Counted from the stretch's first letter, positions 10,952 to 18,695 are shown. The stretch: 40,184 nucleotides of DNA from Alphaproteobacteria bacterium (GCA_027456965.1 DAIDUA010000053.1:1-40184); one strand, 5' to 3'. Notes: generated by a model from the sequence alone, not told the origin. Program-made: numbers and translations.

Positions 10952-10954
10952 TCA
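10952..10954 (-). other. In-frame TGA at a conserved glycine codon of atpA
   Basis: On the minus strand the codons read AAG TGA TTG CTC GGC. The frame and homology are continuous on both sides. Intact neighbours such as kbl and sdhB end in TGA, so TGA is a normal stop in this genome. A single G-to-T change from GGA is the simplest origin, by sequencing or assembly error or by real mutation. Confidence 0.9.
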
Positions 10955-11257
10955 CTTGCCGACCGGCACGTCGACGATGGCGCCGGTGCGCTTGCAGATT
11001 TCGCCTTCGCCTATGCTGACGTCGGACCCGAAGATCACCACGCCGACATTGTCGGTCTCGAGGTTCAGGGCCATACCCTTGATGCCGCCCGGGAACTCGA
11101 CCATCTCGCCTGCCTGGACGTTGTCGAGCCCGTATACGCGTGCGATGCCGTCGCCGACGCTCAGCACTTGGCCGACTTCGCTGACTTCGGCTTCGGCGCC
11201 GAAATTTTGGATCTCGCGTTTCAGAATGGCGGAGATTTCGGCCGGTTGGATATTCAT
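10952..11257 (-). CDS. atpA: F1 ATP synthase alpha subunit, upstream part ending at in-frame TGA
   Basis: The 101 residues are the N-terminal beta-barrel (crown) domain of alpha. They start [20 protein letters not shown] and end IVDVPVGK, followed by TGA. In homologues the next residues are G-L-L-G-R-V-V-D, and here the sequence resumes [17 protein letters not shown]. The TGA therefore replaces a GGA glycine codon by one base change, close to the barrel/nucleotide-domain junction. The start has GAAGGAAG about seven bases before the ATG. As written, translation would release the barrel alone and no functional F1 would form unless the stop is read through, translation restarts, or the base is an error. 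Confidence 0.88.
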   Translation of the reverse strand: MNIQPAEISAILKREIQNFGAEAEVSEVGQVLSVGDGIARVYGLDNVQAGEMVEFPGGIKGMALNLETDNVGVVIFGSDVSIGEGEICKRTGAIVDVPVGK

Positions 11258-11325
11258 GTCGCTACTTCCTTCGTTCCATCACGTTCCGTCATCCTGCAAG
11301 ACAGGCTTGACGCTTGAGCCAACTC

Positions 11326-11357
11326 GTCGTGCGGCGTCTGAAGACGCCACGCACGAC
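11326..11357. other. Long hairpin in the atpH-atpA intergenic region
   Basis: GTCGTGCG plus GCGTCT pairs with AGACGC plus CGCACGAC, giving 8 and 6 base pairs separated by a two-base bulge, with a two-base loop. It lies in the 108-bp gap between the atpH stop and the atpA start, an unusually long gap for this operon. No U-run follows on the minus strand, so it looks more like an RNA processing, stability or attenuation element than a simple terminator. Confidence 0.5.
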
Positions 11358-11365
11358 ATACGAAT

Positions 11366-11920
11366 TCATCCGCCTCTCATTGCTGCGCGCACGCCGTTCA
11401 ACTTGGCGCGCAGAGAGGAATCGATCATGCGTGACCCCACCTTCACCACAAGGCCGCCGAGAAGCATGGGATCAACGCGCGCTGAAAGCCGCGGCTCACG
11501 GCCGAGCTTGGATTTGAGCGCGAGTTTGAGTTCGGCTGTTTCGGCGTTGCTAAGCGGGCGTGCAGACGCGACTTCTGCGTCGATTTCGCCGTGCTGTCGG
11601 GAGAGAAGCGCTTCAAAATCGCGGATGGCGTCGAGCAGCACGAACAATCGGCGCTTCGACGCGAGCAGCAGCACGAAGTGTTTGGTCAACGGCGCCGCCG
11701 CCATCTTGTCGAGGATTGCGGCCATCCCCTTGGCTTGTTCGGCGCGGCTGAAAATAGGGGCGCGGACGAAGCGGGCGAGATCGGCGCTTTGTAGGATCAT
11801 CGTCTTGAGAGCCTCGAAGTCGCGGGCCACCGTGTCGGCGGATTTCTCCTCCAGCGCGAGCTCGAAAACGGCGAGGGCGTAGCGCCCCGCAATCCCGGAA
11901 ATATGAGCTTCGTCTGCCAA
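11366..11920 (-). CDS. atpH: F1 ATP synthase delta subunit
   Basis: Delta sits on top of F1 and joins it to the b-subunit stator. The 184-residue protein has the OSCP/delta pattern: an N-terminal helical bundle beginning ISGIAGRYALAVFELALE, the middle NFVLLLASKRR-like segment (here HFVLLLASKRRLFVLLDAI), and the C-terminal MLLGGLVVKVGSRMIDSSLRAKLNGVRAAM. It is the first gene of the F1 operon, which runs atpH, A, G, ohr, D, C. No F0 genes (atpB, E, F) are nearby, as is usual in Alphaproteobacteria, where F1 and F0 operons are separate. Confidence 0.96.
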   Translation of the reverse strand: MADEAHISGIAGRYALAVFELALEEKSADTVARDFEALKTMILQSADLARFVRAPIFSRAEQAKGMAAILDKMAAAPLTKHFVLLLASKRRLFVLLDAIRDFEALLSRQHGEIDAEVASARPLSNAETAELKLALKSKLGREPRLSARVDPMLLGGLVVKVGSRMIDSSLRAKLNGVRAAMRGG

Positions 11921-11975
11921 GCGTGCCCCATTTCATGAAGGCTACCGGAATCTGTCCCTTAAGCCCGCCATAACC

Positions 11976-12004
11976 ATTTGATTCAAAGAAGAAATTTACC
12001 ACAA
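11976..12004 (-). promoter_or_regulatory. Possible sigma70-type promoter for the F1 ATP synthase operon
   Basis: On the minus strand TTGTGG is followed after 17 bases by TCAAAT, 56 bp before the atpH start. The match to -35 is fair and to -10 weak. The position between lepB and atpH fits an operon promoter, but this is inference from pattern alone. Confidence 0.28.
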
Positions 12005-12007
12005 CGC

Positions 12008-12023
12008 GCGAATCTTAATTCGC
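12008..12023. terminator. Small perfect hairpin downstream of lepB
   Basis: GCGAAT and ATTCGC form a six-base stem around a CTTA loop, flanked by further CG-rich partial pairing. It lies 76 bp past the lepB stop and just upstream of the possible atpH promoter. It could end lepB transcription or be an operator. There is no U-run, so the call is tentative. Confidence 0.3.
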
Positions 12024-12098
12024 ACGCGCGCTGCCCTTAGCATGGGCGAGGGAACAGGCGCAATATTACACCGACGGCCCAGGTGTCGCGGCAGGCTC

Positions 12099-12941
12099 TT
12101 ACCGCACGCCTTTGAACATGCGGGATAGGCGGAACTCGAGTGGCCAATCCCACAGCGCGGCAGCATTGGTGAAATCGACCGACGCGAGCACAACGAACAC
12201 TTTCCCCATCAGGTTCCCATACGGCACGTAGCCGACGCCGCCCTCAAATGGCGGAACGCGGCTATCGGAGGAGTCATCGCGATTGTCGCCCATCATAAAA
12301 AGGCAGCCCTTGGGCACCACATAAACATCAGTGTTATCGAACGGCCCATCCCAGCGCCATTTGTAGATCGGGTGCTCGACGCCATCGGGCAGCGTTTCAA
12401 TGAATTTCGGGACGGCAACGTAGCTGCCTGCGCCAGGTTCATCGGGACCAGCTTCGACCTCGCCGGCTCCATCGGGTCGCAAGGGCAACTCGCGGCCATT
12501 AATCCAGAGACGGCCTTGCTTCATTTGGATTCGGTCGCCGGGCAGGCCGATGACGCGTTTGACGTAGGTCACGCTCGTGTCGCTGGGCAAACGAAAGACG
12601 ACGACGTCACCGACCTTCGGCATCTGGCCTAGGAAACGGCCGGCAGGAGAGGGGCCGTTCATGTACGGAATCGAATACCTGCTGTAGCCATAGGGAAATT
12701 TGGCGGCGAGAGTCAGGTCACCGATCGCTAGGGTGGGCTGCATTGATCCTGACGGCACGTAGAATGGCTGGGCAACGATCGTCGTCACCGCGAACACCAC
12801 GACGACGGCCAGCACAGGCTCTTTGAGCCAGGTCAACGTCGCGCGGACGTCTTTGCGGGCAAAAAAAGTGGTGAAAGGCGCACGCAACGACTGGCTCTGA
12901 CGGCGCGCACGCGCCAGCCAATCGGCCGGATCGAATGTCAT
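12099..12941 (-). CDS. lepB: Signal peptidase I
   Basis: Signal peptidase I removes signal peptides from exported proteins at the periplasmic face. From ATG 12941 the protein has 280 residues with one strong membrane segment at about residues 42-58. The nucleophile Ser66 lies in PSGSMQPT and the general base Lys128 in YVKRVIGLPGD. The late signature MGDNRDDSSDSR follows. The frame extends upstream to a GTG at 13049, adding 36 highly basic residues (KKRPDIRRDIRK). I prefer the ATG because the family normally starts shortly before the membrane helix. Two transcription units, lepB and the peroxiredoxin, diverge here. Confidence 0.95.
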   Translation of the reverse strand: MTFDPADWLARARRQSQSLRAPFTTFFARKDVRATLTWLKEPVLAVVVVFAVTTIVAQPFYVPSGSMQPTLAIGDLTLAAKFPYGYSRYSIPYMNGPSPAGRFLGQMPKVGDVVVFRLPSDTSVTYVKRVIGLPGDRIQMKQGRLWINGRELPLRPDGAGEVEAGPDEPGAGSYVAVPKFIETLPDGVEHPIYKWRWDGPFDNTDVYVVPKGCLFMMGDNRDDSSDSRVPPFEGGVGYVPYGNLMGKVFVVLASVDFTNAAALWDWPLEFRLSRMFKGVR

Positions 12942-13084
12942 GGAATAGAAGCCCTTTCGAATGTCCCTACGGATGTCGGGTCTTTTCTTCGTAATTTCAA
13001 GTCTTTCTGTGAAGGCAGCCTTGCCGCGAGGAGGGCGTACCTGCTTCACTGGCTATCCATAGCCGCGCAATCTGGAGGTGTCTC

Positions 13085-13624
13085 ATGAAATCCTTGTGTG
13101 TCAGTCTTGTATTGCTTTGCGGCTTGGCCGCAATACCGGCGCGTGCCGCCTTGGCGGTTGGCGCTACGGCCCCGAATTTCACCGCGAAGGCCTCGCTCGG
13201 CGGTAAGGAATTCGACTTCTCGCTTGCTGACGCGCTGAAGAAGGGGCCTGTGGTGCTGTACTTCTATCCGGCAGCGTTCACCAAGGGCTGCACCATCGAA
13301 GCACATGATTTCGCCGAAGCCACGGACAAGTTTGCCGCCCTGGGCGCCACGGTGATCGGCGTCAGCCACGACAGCATCGCCACGCTCGATAAATTCTCAG
13401 TCAGCGAATGCCGTAGCAAGTTTGCAGTCGTCGCCGACCCGAACGGAACGGTGATCAAGGAATATGACGCGGTCCTCCAAAAGAATCCTGCCTATGCCGA
13501 CCGCATTTCGTACGTGATTTCGCCGGACAACAAGGTGCTCTTTACCTATACCAACATGAACCCCGACAAGCATGTCGAATTGACTATGGCGGTCGTGAAG
13601 AAGTGGCGGGAGGATCATCCCTGA
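13085..13624 (+). CDS. Exported peroxiredoxin (AhpC/TSA, Bcp-like)
   Basis: The protein has 179 residues including a signal peptide (residues 1-21, ending IPARA), so it should act in the periplasm. The active site reads YPAAFTKGC, with Pro62, Thr66 and peroxidatic Cys69 in the expected P-x3-T-x2-C spacing. The usual PrxQ resolving Cys five residues later is absent (CTIEAH). Cys109 in SVSEC is the only later cysteine and could serve as resolving residue, otherwise it is a 1-Cys enzyme. It should reduce hydrogen peroxide or lipid peroxides with an unknown periplasmic reductant. Confidence 0.88.
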   Translation: MKSLCVSLVLLCGLAAIPARAALAVGATAPNFTAKASLGGKEFDFSLADALKKGPVVLYFYPAAFTKGCTIEAHDFAEATDKFAALGATVIGVSHDSIATLDKFSVSECRSKFAVVADPNGTVIKEYDAVLQKNPAYADRISYVISPDNKVLFTYTNMNPDKHVELTMAVVKKWREDHP

Positions 13625-13683
13625 TCCGGCATCCTTGACGGGCGGCGTGCCGGCTGTAGAAGGTTTGCGGGCAAAGAGGTCCC

Positions 13684-14136
13684 ATGCCGCGCAAACTTAC
13701 CCAGCTTGGCCGCCGCGTTCCGCTTCCAAGGTCGCCTGAGGACGCAAAACTGGAGGTGGTGGCTAATCCGCATCCCGGCAGCAATTATGTTGTCAGGTTC
13801 ACGGCACCGGAGTTCACTTGCTTGTGTCCGGTGACCGGCCAGCCGGATTTTGCGCATTTGGTCATCGATTGCTGCCCGGCAAAAGGCCTCATTGAGTCCA
13901 AGTCGTTGAAGCTGTTTCTTTCCAGCTTCCGCAACCACGCCGCGTTCCACGAGGATACGACGCTTCTTATCGCCAAAAGGGTTACGGCGGCGATCAAGCC
14001 GAAGTACCTGCGAATCGCCGGCTACTTGTATCCGCGCGGCGGCATACCTATCGACGTGTTCTGGCAGACAGGCCGGCTGCCCCCGGGCGTATGGCTGCCG
14101 GATCTTGAGGTAGAGCCTTATCGCGGTCGTGGCTGA
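13684..14136 (+). CDS. queF: NADPH-dependent 7-cyano-7-deazaguanine reductase QueF
   Basis: QueF reduces preQ0 to preQ1, the last free-base step of queuosine biosynthesis for tRNA. The 150-residue protein is the short, unimodular form. The active-site Cys48 lies in [16 protein letters not shown], which also holds the conserved Asp55. The [15 protein letters not shown] segment (residues 71-85) is the QueF signature that binds the NADPH and substrate pocket. The 3' end overlaps the 3' end of tag by 19 bp on the opposite strand. Other queuosine genes are not in the window. Confidence 0.95.
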   Translation: MPRKLTQLGRRVPLPRSPEDAKLEVVANPHPGSNYVVRFTAPEFTCLCPVTGQPDFAHLVIDCCPAKGLIESKSLKLFLSSFRNHAAFHEDTTLLIAKRVTAAIKPKYLRIAGYLYPRGGIPIDVFWQTGRLPPGVWLPDLEVEPYRGRG

Positions 14137-14720
14137 GCCGCCAGTTTTTCGCACGCGGCGTGGCGGTGGCAGGACATCACGTGGTCGTTGACCATGCCAA
14201 CGGCCTGCGCGAAGGCGTATACAATCACCGGTCCGCAGAAGTTGAAGCCGCGCTGCTTCAATTCTTTCGCGAGACCTTCGCTCATCGACGTCTTGGCAGG
14301 AACCTGCATGGGCGATTTGTAGTGGTTGACGCGCGGCCGCCCGCCCACATGCTTCCAGATCAGGTGGGAAAAGCCACCCGGCTCTTTTTCCTGGATGTTC
14401 AGCCATAAACGCGCGCCCTTGATCGCCGCCTCGATCTTGGCGCGGCTGCGAATGATGCCTTCGTCCTTCAGCAACCTGTTGGTTTCGCGCTTGCCATAGC
14501 GTGCAATCTTTTCGGGATCGAAATTGTCGAAGGCGCGGCGGAAATTTTCTCGCTTGCGCAGGATCGTGATCCAGGAAAGGCCCGCCTGGAATCCGTCAAG
14601 TACGAGCTTTTCGTAGAGCGCTTGGTCGTCGTATTCTGGTACGCCCCATTCGAGGTCATGATAGGCGACGTAAAGCGGGTCTTCGCCCGGCCAATGGCAG
14701 CGAACCTGCTCGTCCGTCAC
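14118..14720 (-). CDS. tag: DNA-3-methyladenine glycosylase I
   Basis: Tag excises N3-methyladenine from alkylated DNA, starting base-excision repair. The 200-residue protein matches the family closely: [26 protein letters not shown] at the N-terminus, [30 protein letters not shown] and [26 protein letters not shown] near the end. The zinc ligands are visible as Cys8 and His21 at the start and as the His of NDHVMSC plus its Cys. The start overlaps the stop of the VOC gene upstream by four bases, so the two are coupled. Confidence 0.96.
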   Translation of the reverse strand: MTDEQVRCHWPGEDPLYVAYHDLEWGVPEYDDQALYEKLVLDGFQAGLSWITILRKRENFRRAFDNFDPEKIARYGKRETNRLLKDEGIIRSRAKIEAAIKGARLWLNIQEKEPGGFSHLIWKHVGGRPRVNHYKSPMQVPAKTSMSEGLAKELKQRGFNFCGPVIVYAFAQAVGMVNDHVMSCHRHAACEKLAAQPRPR

Positions 14721-15223
14721 CGCCTGGTCTTGCGCTTTTTGGCAACCTTCTTCTTTTTCTGGGGTGCTTTGGGTGTTGCCTTCTTCGCGGTTTTTTTCAC
14801 CGCTTTCGCCTTGATCTTTGCCTTGGGCTTCGGCATCGCCGTCAATGTCGCTTCCAGCTTATTGCCGTCTAGATCGAGGACGAAGGCGCCATAATAATCC
14901 GGGCCGTAATCGGGCCGTGGTCCGGGCTCGCCATCGTTCGTGCCGCCATTGGCGAGCGCAGCAGAATGAAAGCGATGCACTGCATCCTTGCTGCGGGCAA
15001 TGAACCCGATATGGACGCCGTTGCCAGCGTTGGCCGCCTGCTGATTGTGCGGTAGCTGCACCCAGAACGAAGGATACTTGTCGCCGTAGGCAACGGCATA
15101 CGGCAGGAACTCCATGACCCGTTTGTAGCCGAGCGCCGCGAGAGCGGCGTCATAGAATGTCGTCGCACGTTCGACGTCGTGCACCCCCACGGAAACATGA
15201 TGCAGCACGGTCCCCACCTCCAT
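14717..15223 (-). CDS. VOC (glyoxalase/dioxygenase fold) protein with lysine-rich tail
   Basis: Residues 1-128 form a single vicinal-oxygen-chelate domain: LHHVSVGVHDVERATTFYDAALAALGYKRVM, a central HIGFIARSKDAVHRFHSAAL and a closing YYGAFVLDLDGNKLEA. Metal ligands are likely His9, a central His and the Glu of KLEA. The last 40 residues are a repetitive Lys/Ala/Pro tail (for example KAKIKAKAVKKTAKKA) that resembles histone H1-like or AlgP-like DNA-binding tails and is absent from typical small VOC proteins. The substrate is unknown. It lies between a YgfZ-like gene and tag on the minus strand and overlaps tag by four bases. Confidence 0.82.
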   Translation of the reverse strand: MEVGTVLHHVSVGVHDVERATTFYDAALAALGYKRVMEFLPYAVAYGDKYPSFWVQLPHNQQAANAGNGVHIGFIARSKDAVHRFHSAALANGGTNDGEPGPRPDYGPDYYGAFVLDLDGNKLEATLTAMPKPKAKIKAKAVKKTAKKATPKAPQKKKKVAKKRKTRR

Positions 15224-15260
15224 GGATTCTAAGGATACTCTGATCCGCCTACGACGCGCG

Positions 15261-16052
15261 TCAAGGGGAAAGCCAGTCCGGTTTTGTCACAGTCACGGCC
15301 AAACCGGCCGCTTCGAGCGGTGCACCGGCCGCTTCCGCCAGCCGATCCAATCTGATCAGCGCAAACCCGCGCGTACCGTAGCTGGATGTCACCGCGCCGA
15401 TGTCCTGGCCCTTTGCCTCCACCGGGGTACTCGCGGCGGGCAGCGGGCTGCCGTCCTTTGTTGCGACGACCAGCAGACGTTTGCGGTCTTTTCCGCGATG
15501 CTTCATGCGAGCCGTCAGTTCTTGTCCGACGTAACAGCCCTTGTCGAATGAAATGGCGTGCAATTCGTCGAGGTCCGCGTCCATGGCGAACATTCTGTCG
15601 GACCCAAAATCCAGCCCCTCCGGGACACCCTGATCGAGCCTTGTGGCGCAGTACACATCGTCGCCGACAAGCAATTGTAGATCCGCCTTGGTCGAAATCG
15701 AACGCCTGCCCAACGCCGGCAGACGTGGATCGATGAAGCCTCCATTCAGAGTCGTAAATACGCCCAGATCGCCACGCGCCCTGATATCGACCTTGGCCCG
15801 CAACTTGTACATGGAAAGTCGTTTGACCAGTGCTTCGCAGGACGCCCGTCGGCAATCGATCAGCAGCCCGTCGTCGCCTGCGACGATCAGGAAATCGAAC
15901 AAAATCTTACCCTGCCGCGTCAACAGCGCGGCATAGACAGCCTGGCCGGGCGCCGCCTTCTCGACGTCGTTGGTGACGAGGCCCTGCAAGAACGGGCGCG
16001 CCTCCGCCCCGGAAAGGACGATCACGGCGCGGTCGGTCAGTTCAAAGGTCAT
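15261..16052 (-). CDS. YgfZ/GcvT-domain folate-binding protein
   Basis: YgfZ-type proteins bind tetrahydrofolate and help assemble or repair iron-sulfur enzymes. The 263-residue product from ATG 16052 has the family motif DKGCYVGQELTARMKHRGK (K-G-C-Y-x-G-Q-E) in its C-terminal half. It also has an N-terminal GcvT-like region starting LTDRAVIVLSGAEARPFLQGLVTNDVE. An upstream TTG at 16088 would add 12 residues. I use the ATG because the domain begins right after it. The gene heads a minus-strand run with the VOC gene and tag, and diverges from the dihydroorotase gene. Confidence 0.9.
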   Translation of the reverse strand: MTFELTDRAVIVLSGAEARPFLQGLVTNDVEKAAPGQAVYAALLTRQGKILFDFLIVAGDDGLLIDCRRASCEALVKRLSMYKLRAKVDIRARGDLGVFTTLNGGFIDPRLPALGRRSISTKADLQLLVGDDVYCATRLDQGVPEGLDFGSDRMFAMDADLDELHAISFDKGCYVGQELTARMKHRGKDRKRLLVVATKDGSPLPAASTPVEAKGQDIGAVTSSYGTRGFALIRLDRLAEAAGAPLEAAGLAVTVTKPDWLSP

Positions 16053-16116
16053 AGAGTAGGAAGTAATAGGCTCGGACGCCGTTGCCAAGGCGGACGGTGC
16101 GTCTTACTCATTGGCT

Positions 16117-17460
16117 ATGACAGAAGCATTCGATCTCCTGATCCGGGGCGGGGTTTGTGCGACGCCGAACGGCATCGCGGCCGCAGACGTCGGTGTGAAG
16201 GACGGCAAAATCACGGCTGTGGGCGCGCTTGGCACGGCCAAGGCGGCGGAGTTTTTCGAGGCCAAGGGCCTGCATGTCTTGCCGGGCGTCATCGACACCC
16301 AGGTCCATTTCCGCGAGCCCGGCAATGAGCACAAGGAAGATCTGGAGAGTGGTAGCCGCGCCGCCGTGCGCGGCGGTGTCGCAGCGGTTTTCGAGATGCC
16401 CAACACCGCGCCTCCAACCACGACGCGCGCGGCCATGGACGATAAGTTGGCGCGCGCCCGCAACCGCATGCACTGCGATTACGCGTTCTATGTAGGTGCA
16501 ACACCCGCCAATGTCGGTGCGTTGGCAGTGCTGGAGCGGATGCCCGGTGTCTGTGGAGTAAAGGCGTTCCTCGGCTCGTCCACCGGTACGCTGTTGCTAG
16601 ACAAGGAAGAGGACATTCTGAGCGCGCTGAAAAGCAGCACGCGGCGCATGGCTGTGCACTCCGAGGACGAAGCGCGTCTGCGGGAGCGAAAGCCGTTGGC
16701 GACGAAGGGGGACGTGCGCACACATCCGGTGTGGCGCGATGCGGAGGCGGCGCGTGCTTCCACCGAGCGCGTGCTGCGCCTGGCCCGGCAGGCAGGTCGA
16801 CGGCTTCATGTGCTGCATGTGACGACAGCCGACGAACTACCGCTGCTTGCCGGCGCGCGCGATCTCGCGACCGTGGAAACGACGCCGCAACACCTGACCC
16901 TGTCCGCGCCCGAATGCTATGAGCGGCTAGGGGCTTATGCTCAGATGAATCCGCCCATCCGTGAGGCACATCATCGCGAGGCGTTGTGGAAGGCCGTTCA
17001 CGAAGGTTTGATCGATGTCATTGGTTCTGACCATGCCCCGCATGCGCGCGCGGAGAAAGATAAGACCTATCCCGATACTCCGTCGGGCATGCCCGGCGTG
17101 CAGACCCTGGTGACGATCCTGCTCGATCATGTGAATGCCGGGCGATTGACGCTTGAGCGTTTCGTCGATCTTACCAGTGCGGGTGCGGCGCGTATCTTCG
17201 GCATCGCTGGCAAAGGCCGCATCGCGCGCGGCTACGACGCGGATTTCACCATCGGCGACCTGAAGGCGAAAAAGAAAATCGAGAAGTCGTGGATCGCGGC
17301 GAAATGCGGTTGGACACCGTTCGATGGCATGGAAACCACCGGCTGGGCGCTCGCCACGATCATCCGCGGACGGATCGTGATGCGTGAGGGCGCGCTTGCG
17401 TCCTCGGGGCAAGGCGCCCCGATCCGCTTCGTCGAAACACTGTCGTCTAGTTCAGGATGA
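16117..17460 (+). CDS. pyrC: Dihydroorotase (class I)
   Basis: Dihydroorotase interconverts carbamoyl aspartate and dihydroorotate in pyrimidine synthesis. The 447-residue protein has the amidohydrolase zinc motif DTQVHFREPG with His64 and Arg66. The lysine likely to be carbamylated lies in VKAFLGSSTG, with zinc histidines in LHVLHVTT and ETTPQHLTL and the catalytic Asp in GSDHAPH. The ATG at 16117 replaces the in-frame TTG at 16111 as the more likely start. Allantoinase and hydantoinase are relatives, but the HFREPG and GSDHAPH motifs favour dihydroorotase. No other pyr genes are adjacent, so the assignment within the family is not certain. The 3' end overlaps usg by 14 bp on the opposite strand. 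Confidence 0.88.
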   Translation: MTEAFDLLIRGGVCATPNGIAAADVGVKDGKITAVGALGTAKAAEFFEAKGLHVLPGVIDTQVHFREPGNEHKEDLESGSRAAVRGGVAAVFEMPNTAPPTTTRAAMDDKLARARNRMHCDYAFYVGATPANVGALAVLERMPGVCGVKAFLGSSTGTLLLDKEEDILSALKSSTRRMAVHSEDEARLRERKPLATKGDVRTHPVWRDAEAARASTERVLRLARQAGRRLHVLHVTTADELPLLAGARDLATVETTPQHLTLSAPECYERLGAYAQMNPPIREAHHREALWKAVHEGLIDVIGSDHAPHARAEKDKTYPDTPSGMPGVQTLVTILLDHVNAGRLTLERFVDLTSAGAARIFGIAGKGRIARGYDADFTIGDLKAKKKIEKSWIAAKCGWTPFDGMETTGWALATIIRGRIVMREGALASSGQGAPIRFVETLSSSSG

Positions 17461-17710
17461 ACTCGTTGTCGGCCATTTTTAGCTCCGCATCCGAGATCAG
17501 GCCGCGTGCCGCGACGCGCACCGAATGCAGCCGGCCTTCGATGCATGTCTCCCAAAAGCGGAGGAATTTGTTGAGGGTGGGAAACTTGGGAGCAAGGTCG
17601 AGGTCTTGCCAAATGAAGCTCTGCAGCACGGCCGGGTGGTCCGGCATGTGGTAGAGAATTTCGGCCGTTGTCAGCCGGTAACCGCGTAGGGACAATTCAA
17701 AATGTCGCAT
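17447..17710 (-). CDS. usg: Usg family protein
   Basis: The 87-residue protein from ATG 17710 matches the small Usg family closely: LRGYRLTTAEILYHMPDHP, then LQSFIWQDLDLAPKFP, LNKFLRFWE, and a final EGRLHSVRVA. The ATG has GAGGT just upstream, and the frame continues another 18 codons to an ATG at 17764 that lacks support from homology. Usg was named for its position near tryptophan-biosynthesis genes in some Alphaproteobacteria, but its function is unknown. No trp gene is visible here. Confidence 0.88.
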   Translation of the reverse strand: MRHFELSLRGYRLTTAEILYHMPDHPAVLQSFIWQDLDLAPKFPTLNKFLRFWETCIEGRLHSVRVAARGLISDAELKMADNEFILN

Positions 17711-17899
17711 GACACCTCGCAAAGTCGAAAGCTTTTCCTCGATTTCTGAAGTTTTCCGTCCCAATGCTGGTTCTCTCCACCGGAAGCTTGCGCCCCGATG
17801 GGGTTGCGTGTCGAGTATTGACTTGCAAGATAGTGCGGATTCGGTTGCTTTAGCGCCCAGCTAAGTTCTAAGCAGCACTCATAAACAGGAAGTGCCAGA

Positions 17900-17950
17900 A
17901 TGAAAATCCGCGTTGGGGCTTGGTCTGTGGTCGAGACTGCGCCGGAATGA
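17900..17950 (+). CDS. 16-codon leader ORF coupled to the LysE-type exporter
   Basis: ATG 17900 opens a short frame encoding MKIRVGAWSVVETAPE and stops at TGA 17948-17950, which overlaps the exporter start as ATGA. A good ribosome binding site (AGGAAG about eight bases upstream) precedes the leader, while the exporter ATG has only a weak GCCGGA. The arrangement suggests that ribosomes load at the leader and pass on to the exporter. Whether the peptide senses amino acids is unknown. It is too short for homology evidence. Confidence 0.5.
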   Translation: MKIRVGAWSVVETAPE

Positions 17951-18618
17951 ATTATATCCTTCTCATCATTTCGGGTATTGCGATCGGCCTCATAGCAGCC
18001 GTTCCAATCGGACCTGTAAATCTGATCTGTATACGCCGCACGCTGCAATGTGGCTCGTGGATTGGTTTCCTGTCGGGCTTGGGCGCTGCAGCGGGCGATG
18101 GCCTGTTCGCGTGCATTACCGGGTTCGGTTTCACTGCGCTTATGCAGTTGATCGTAGGTTTTTCCAGCGTTTTGCAGCTCTTGGGTGGTTTGTTGCTGTT
18201 GTTTTTCGGTGTCCGGACATTTTTCACGCCGCCGCCGCCCAGCTTCGACGAAAGGCTTGCGGCCGCCGAAAGCGGCGGACCTTCCAACGGCACGCATTCC
18301 GTCGTGCGCGCCATGGCGTCGACTTTCGTGCTCACCGGCACCAATCCTACGACGCTGTTCGGCTTCACGGCCTTGTTTGCCAGCCTGGGTGGACTTGCGG
18401 GCGATGATCCAAGCTTCTTTTCCGCGGCATTCGTGGTTATGGGTGTGGTTGCCGGCTCGGCGTTGTGGTGGCTGACATTGACGACTGTTGTCGGTCTACT
18501 GCACGCGCGTATCGACGACCGTATCATTCGTCTCATCAACGAAGTGTCCGGCGCCGTGGTCGCCCTTTTCGGCGTGATGGTTCTTGCCCACCTCGTAGTG
18601 CACGTTCTGTCCAGATAA
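17947..18618 (+). CDS. LysE/RhtB-family amino-acid exporter-like membrane protein
   Basis: The 223-residue protein has about six hydrophobic segments and the LysE N-terminal pattern, IGLIAAVPIGPVNLICIRRTLQCGSWIGFLSGLGAAAGDG, in which the PIGPVNL stretch is characteristic. LysE-family members export amino acids or related small molecules from the cytoplasm. The cytoplasmic loop (about residues 90-115) is Pro- and acid-rich. The start at ATG 17947 is coupled to a short leader ORF. The substrate cannot be inferred. Confidence 0.87.
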   Translation: MNYILLIISGIAIGLIAAVPIGPVNLICIRRTLQCGSWIGFLSGLGAAAGDGLFACITGFGFTALMQLIVGFSSVLQLLGGLLLLFFGVRTFFTPPPPSFDERLAAAESGGPSNGTHSVVRAMASTFVLTGTNPTTLFGFTALFASLGGLAGDDPSFFSAAFVVMGVVAGSALWWLTLTTVVGLLHARIDDRIIRLINEVSGAVVALFGVMVLAHLVVHVLSR

Positions 18619-18695
18619 ATCGGCGCCGCCGGAACCACCACAACGTGTGTCACATGATCTGCACGCACAACGTGTTGTAGGCGGAGCCGCATCGT

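Noticed and set aside
10952-10954. Selenocysteine or genome-wide UGA-to-glycine recoding to explain the atpA TGA
   Set aside because: The position is a structural glycine, not a redox site, and intact genes in the window (kbl, sdhB and others) end in TGA, so UGA is a stop here.
13626-13665. Terminator after the peroxiredoxin gene (CCGGCA ... TGCCGG)
   Set aside because: Six-base stem with a long loop and no U-run; too weak to list as a feature.
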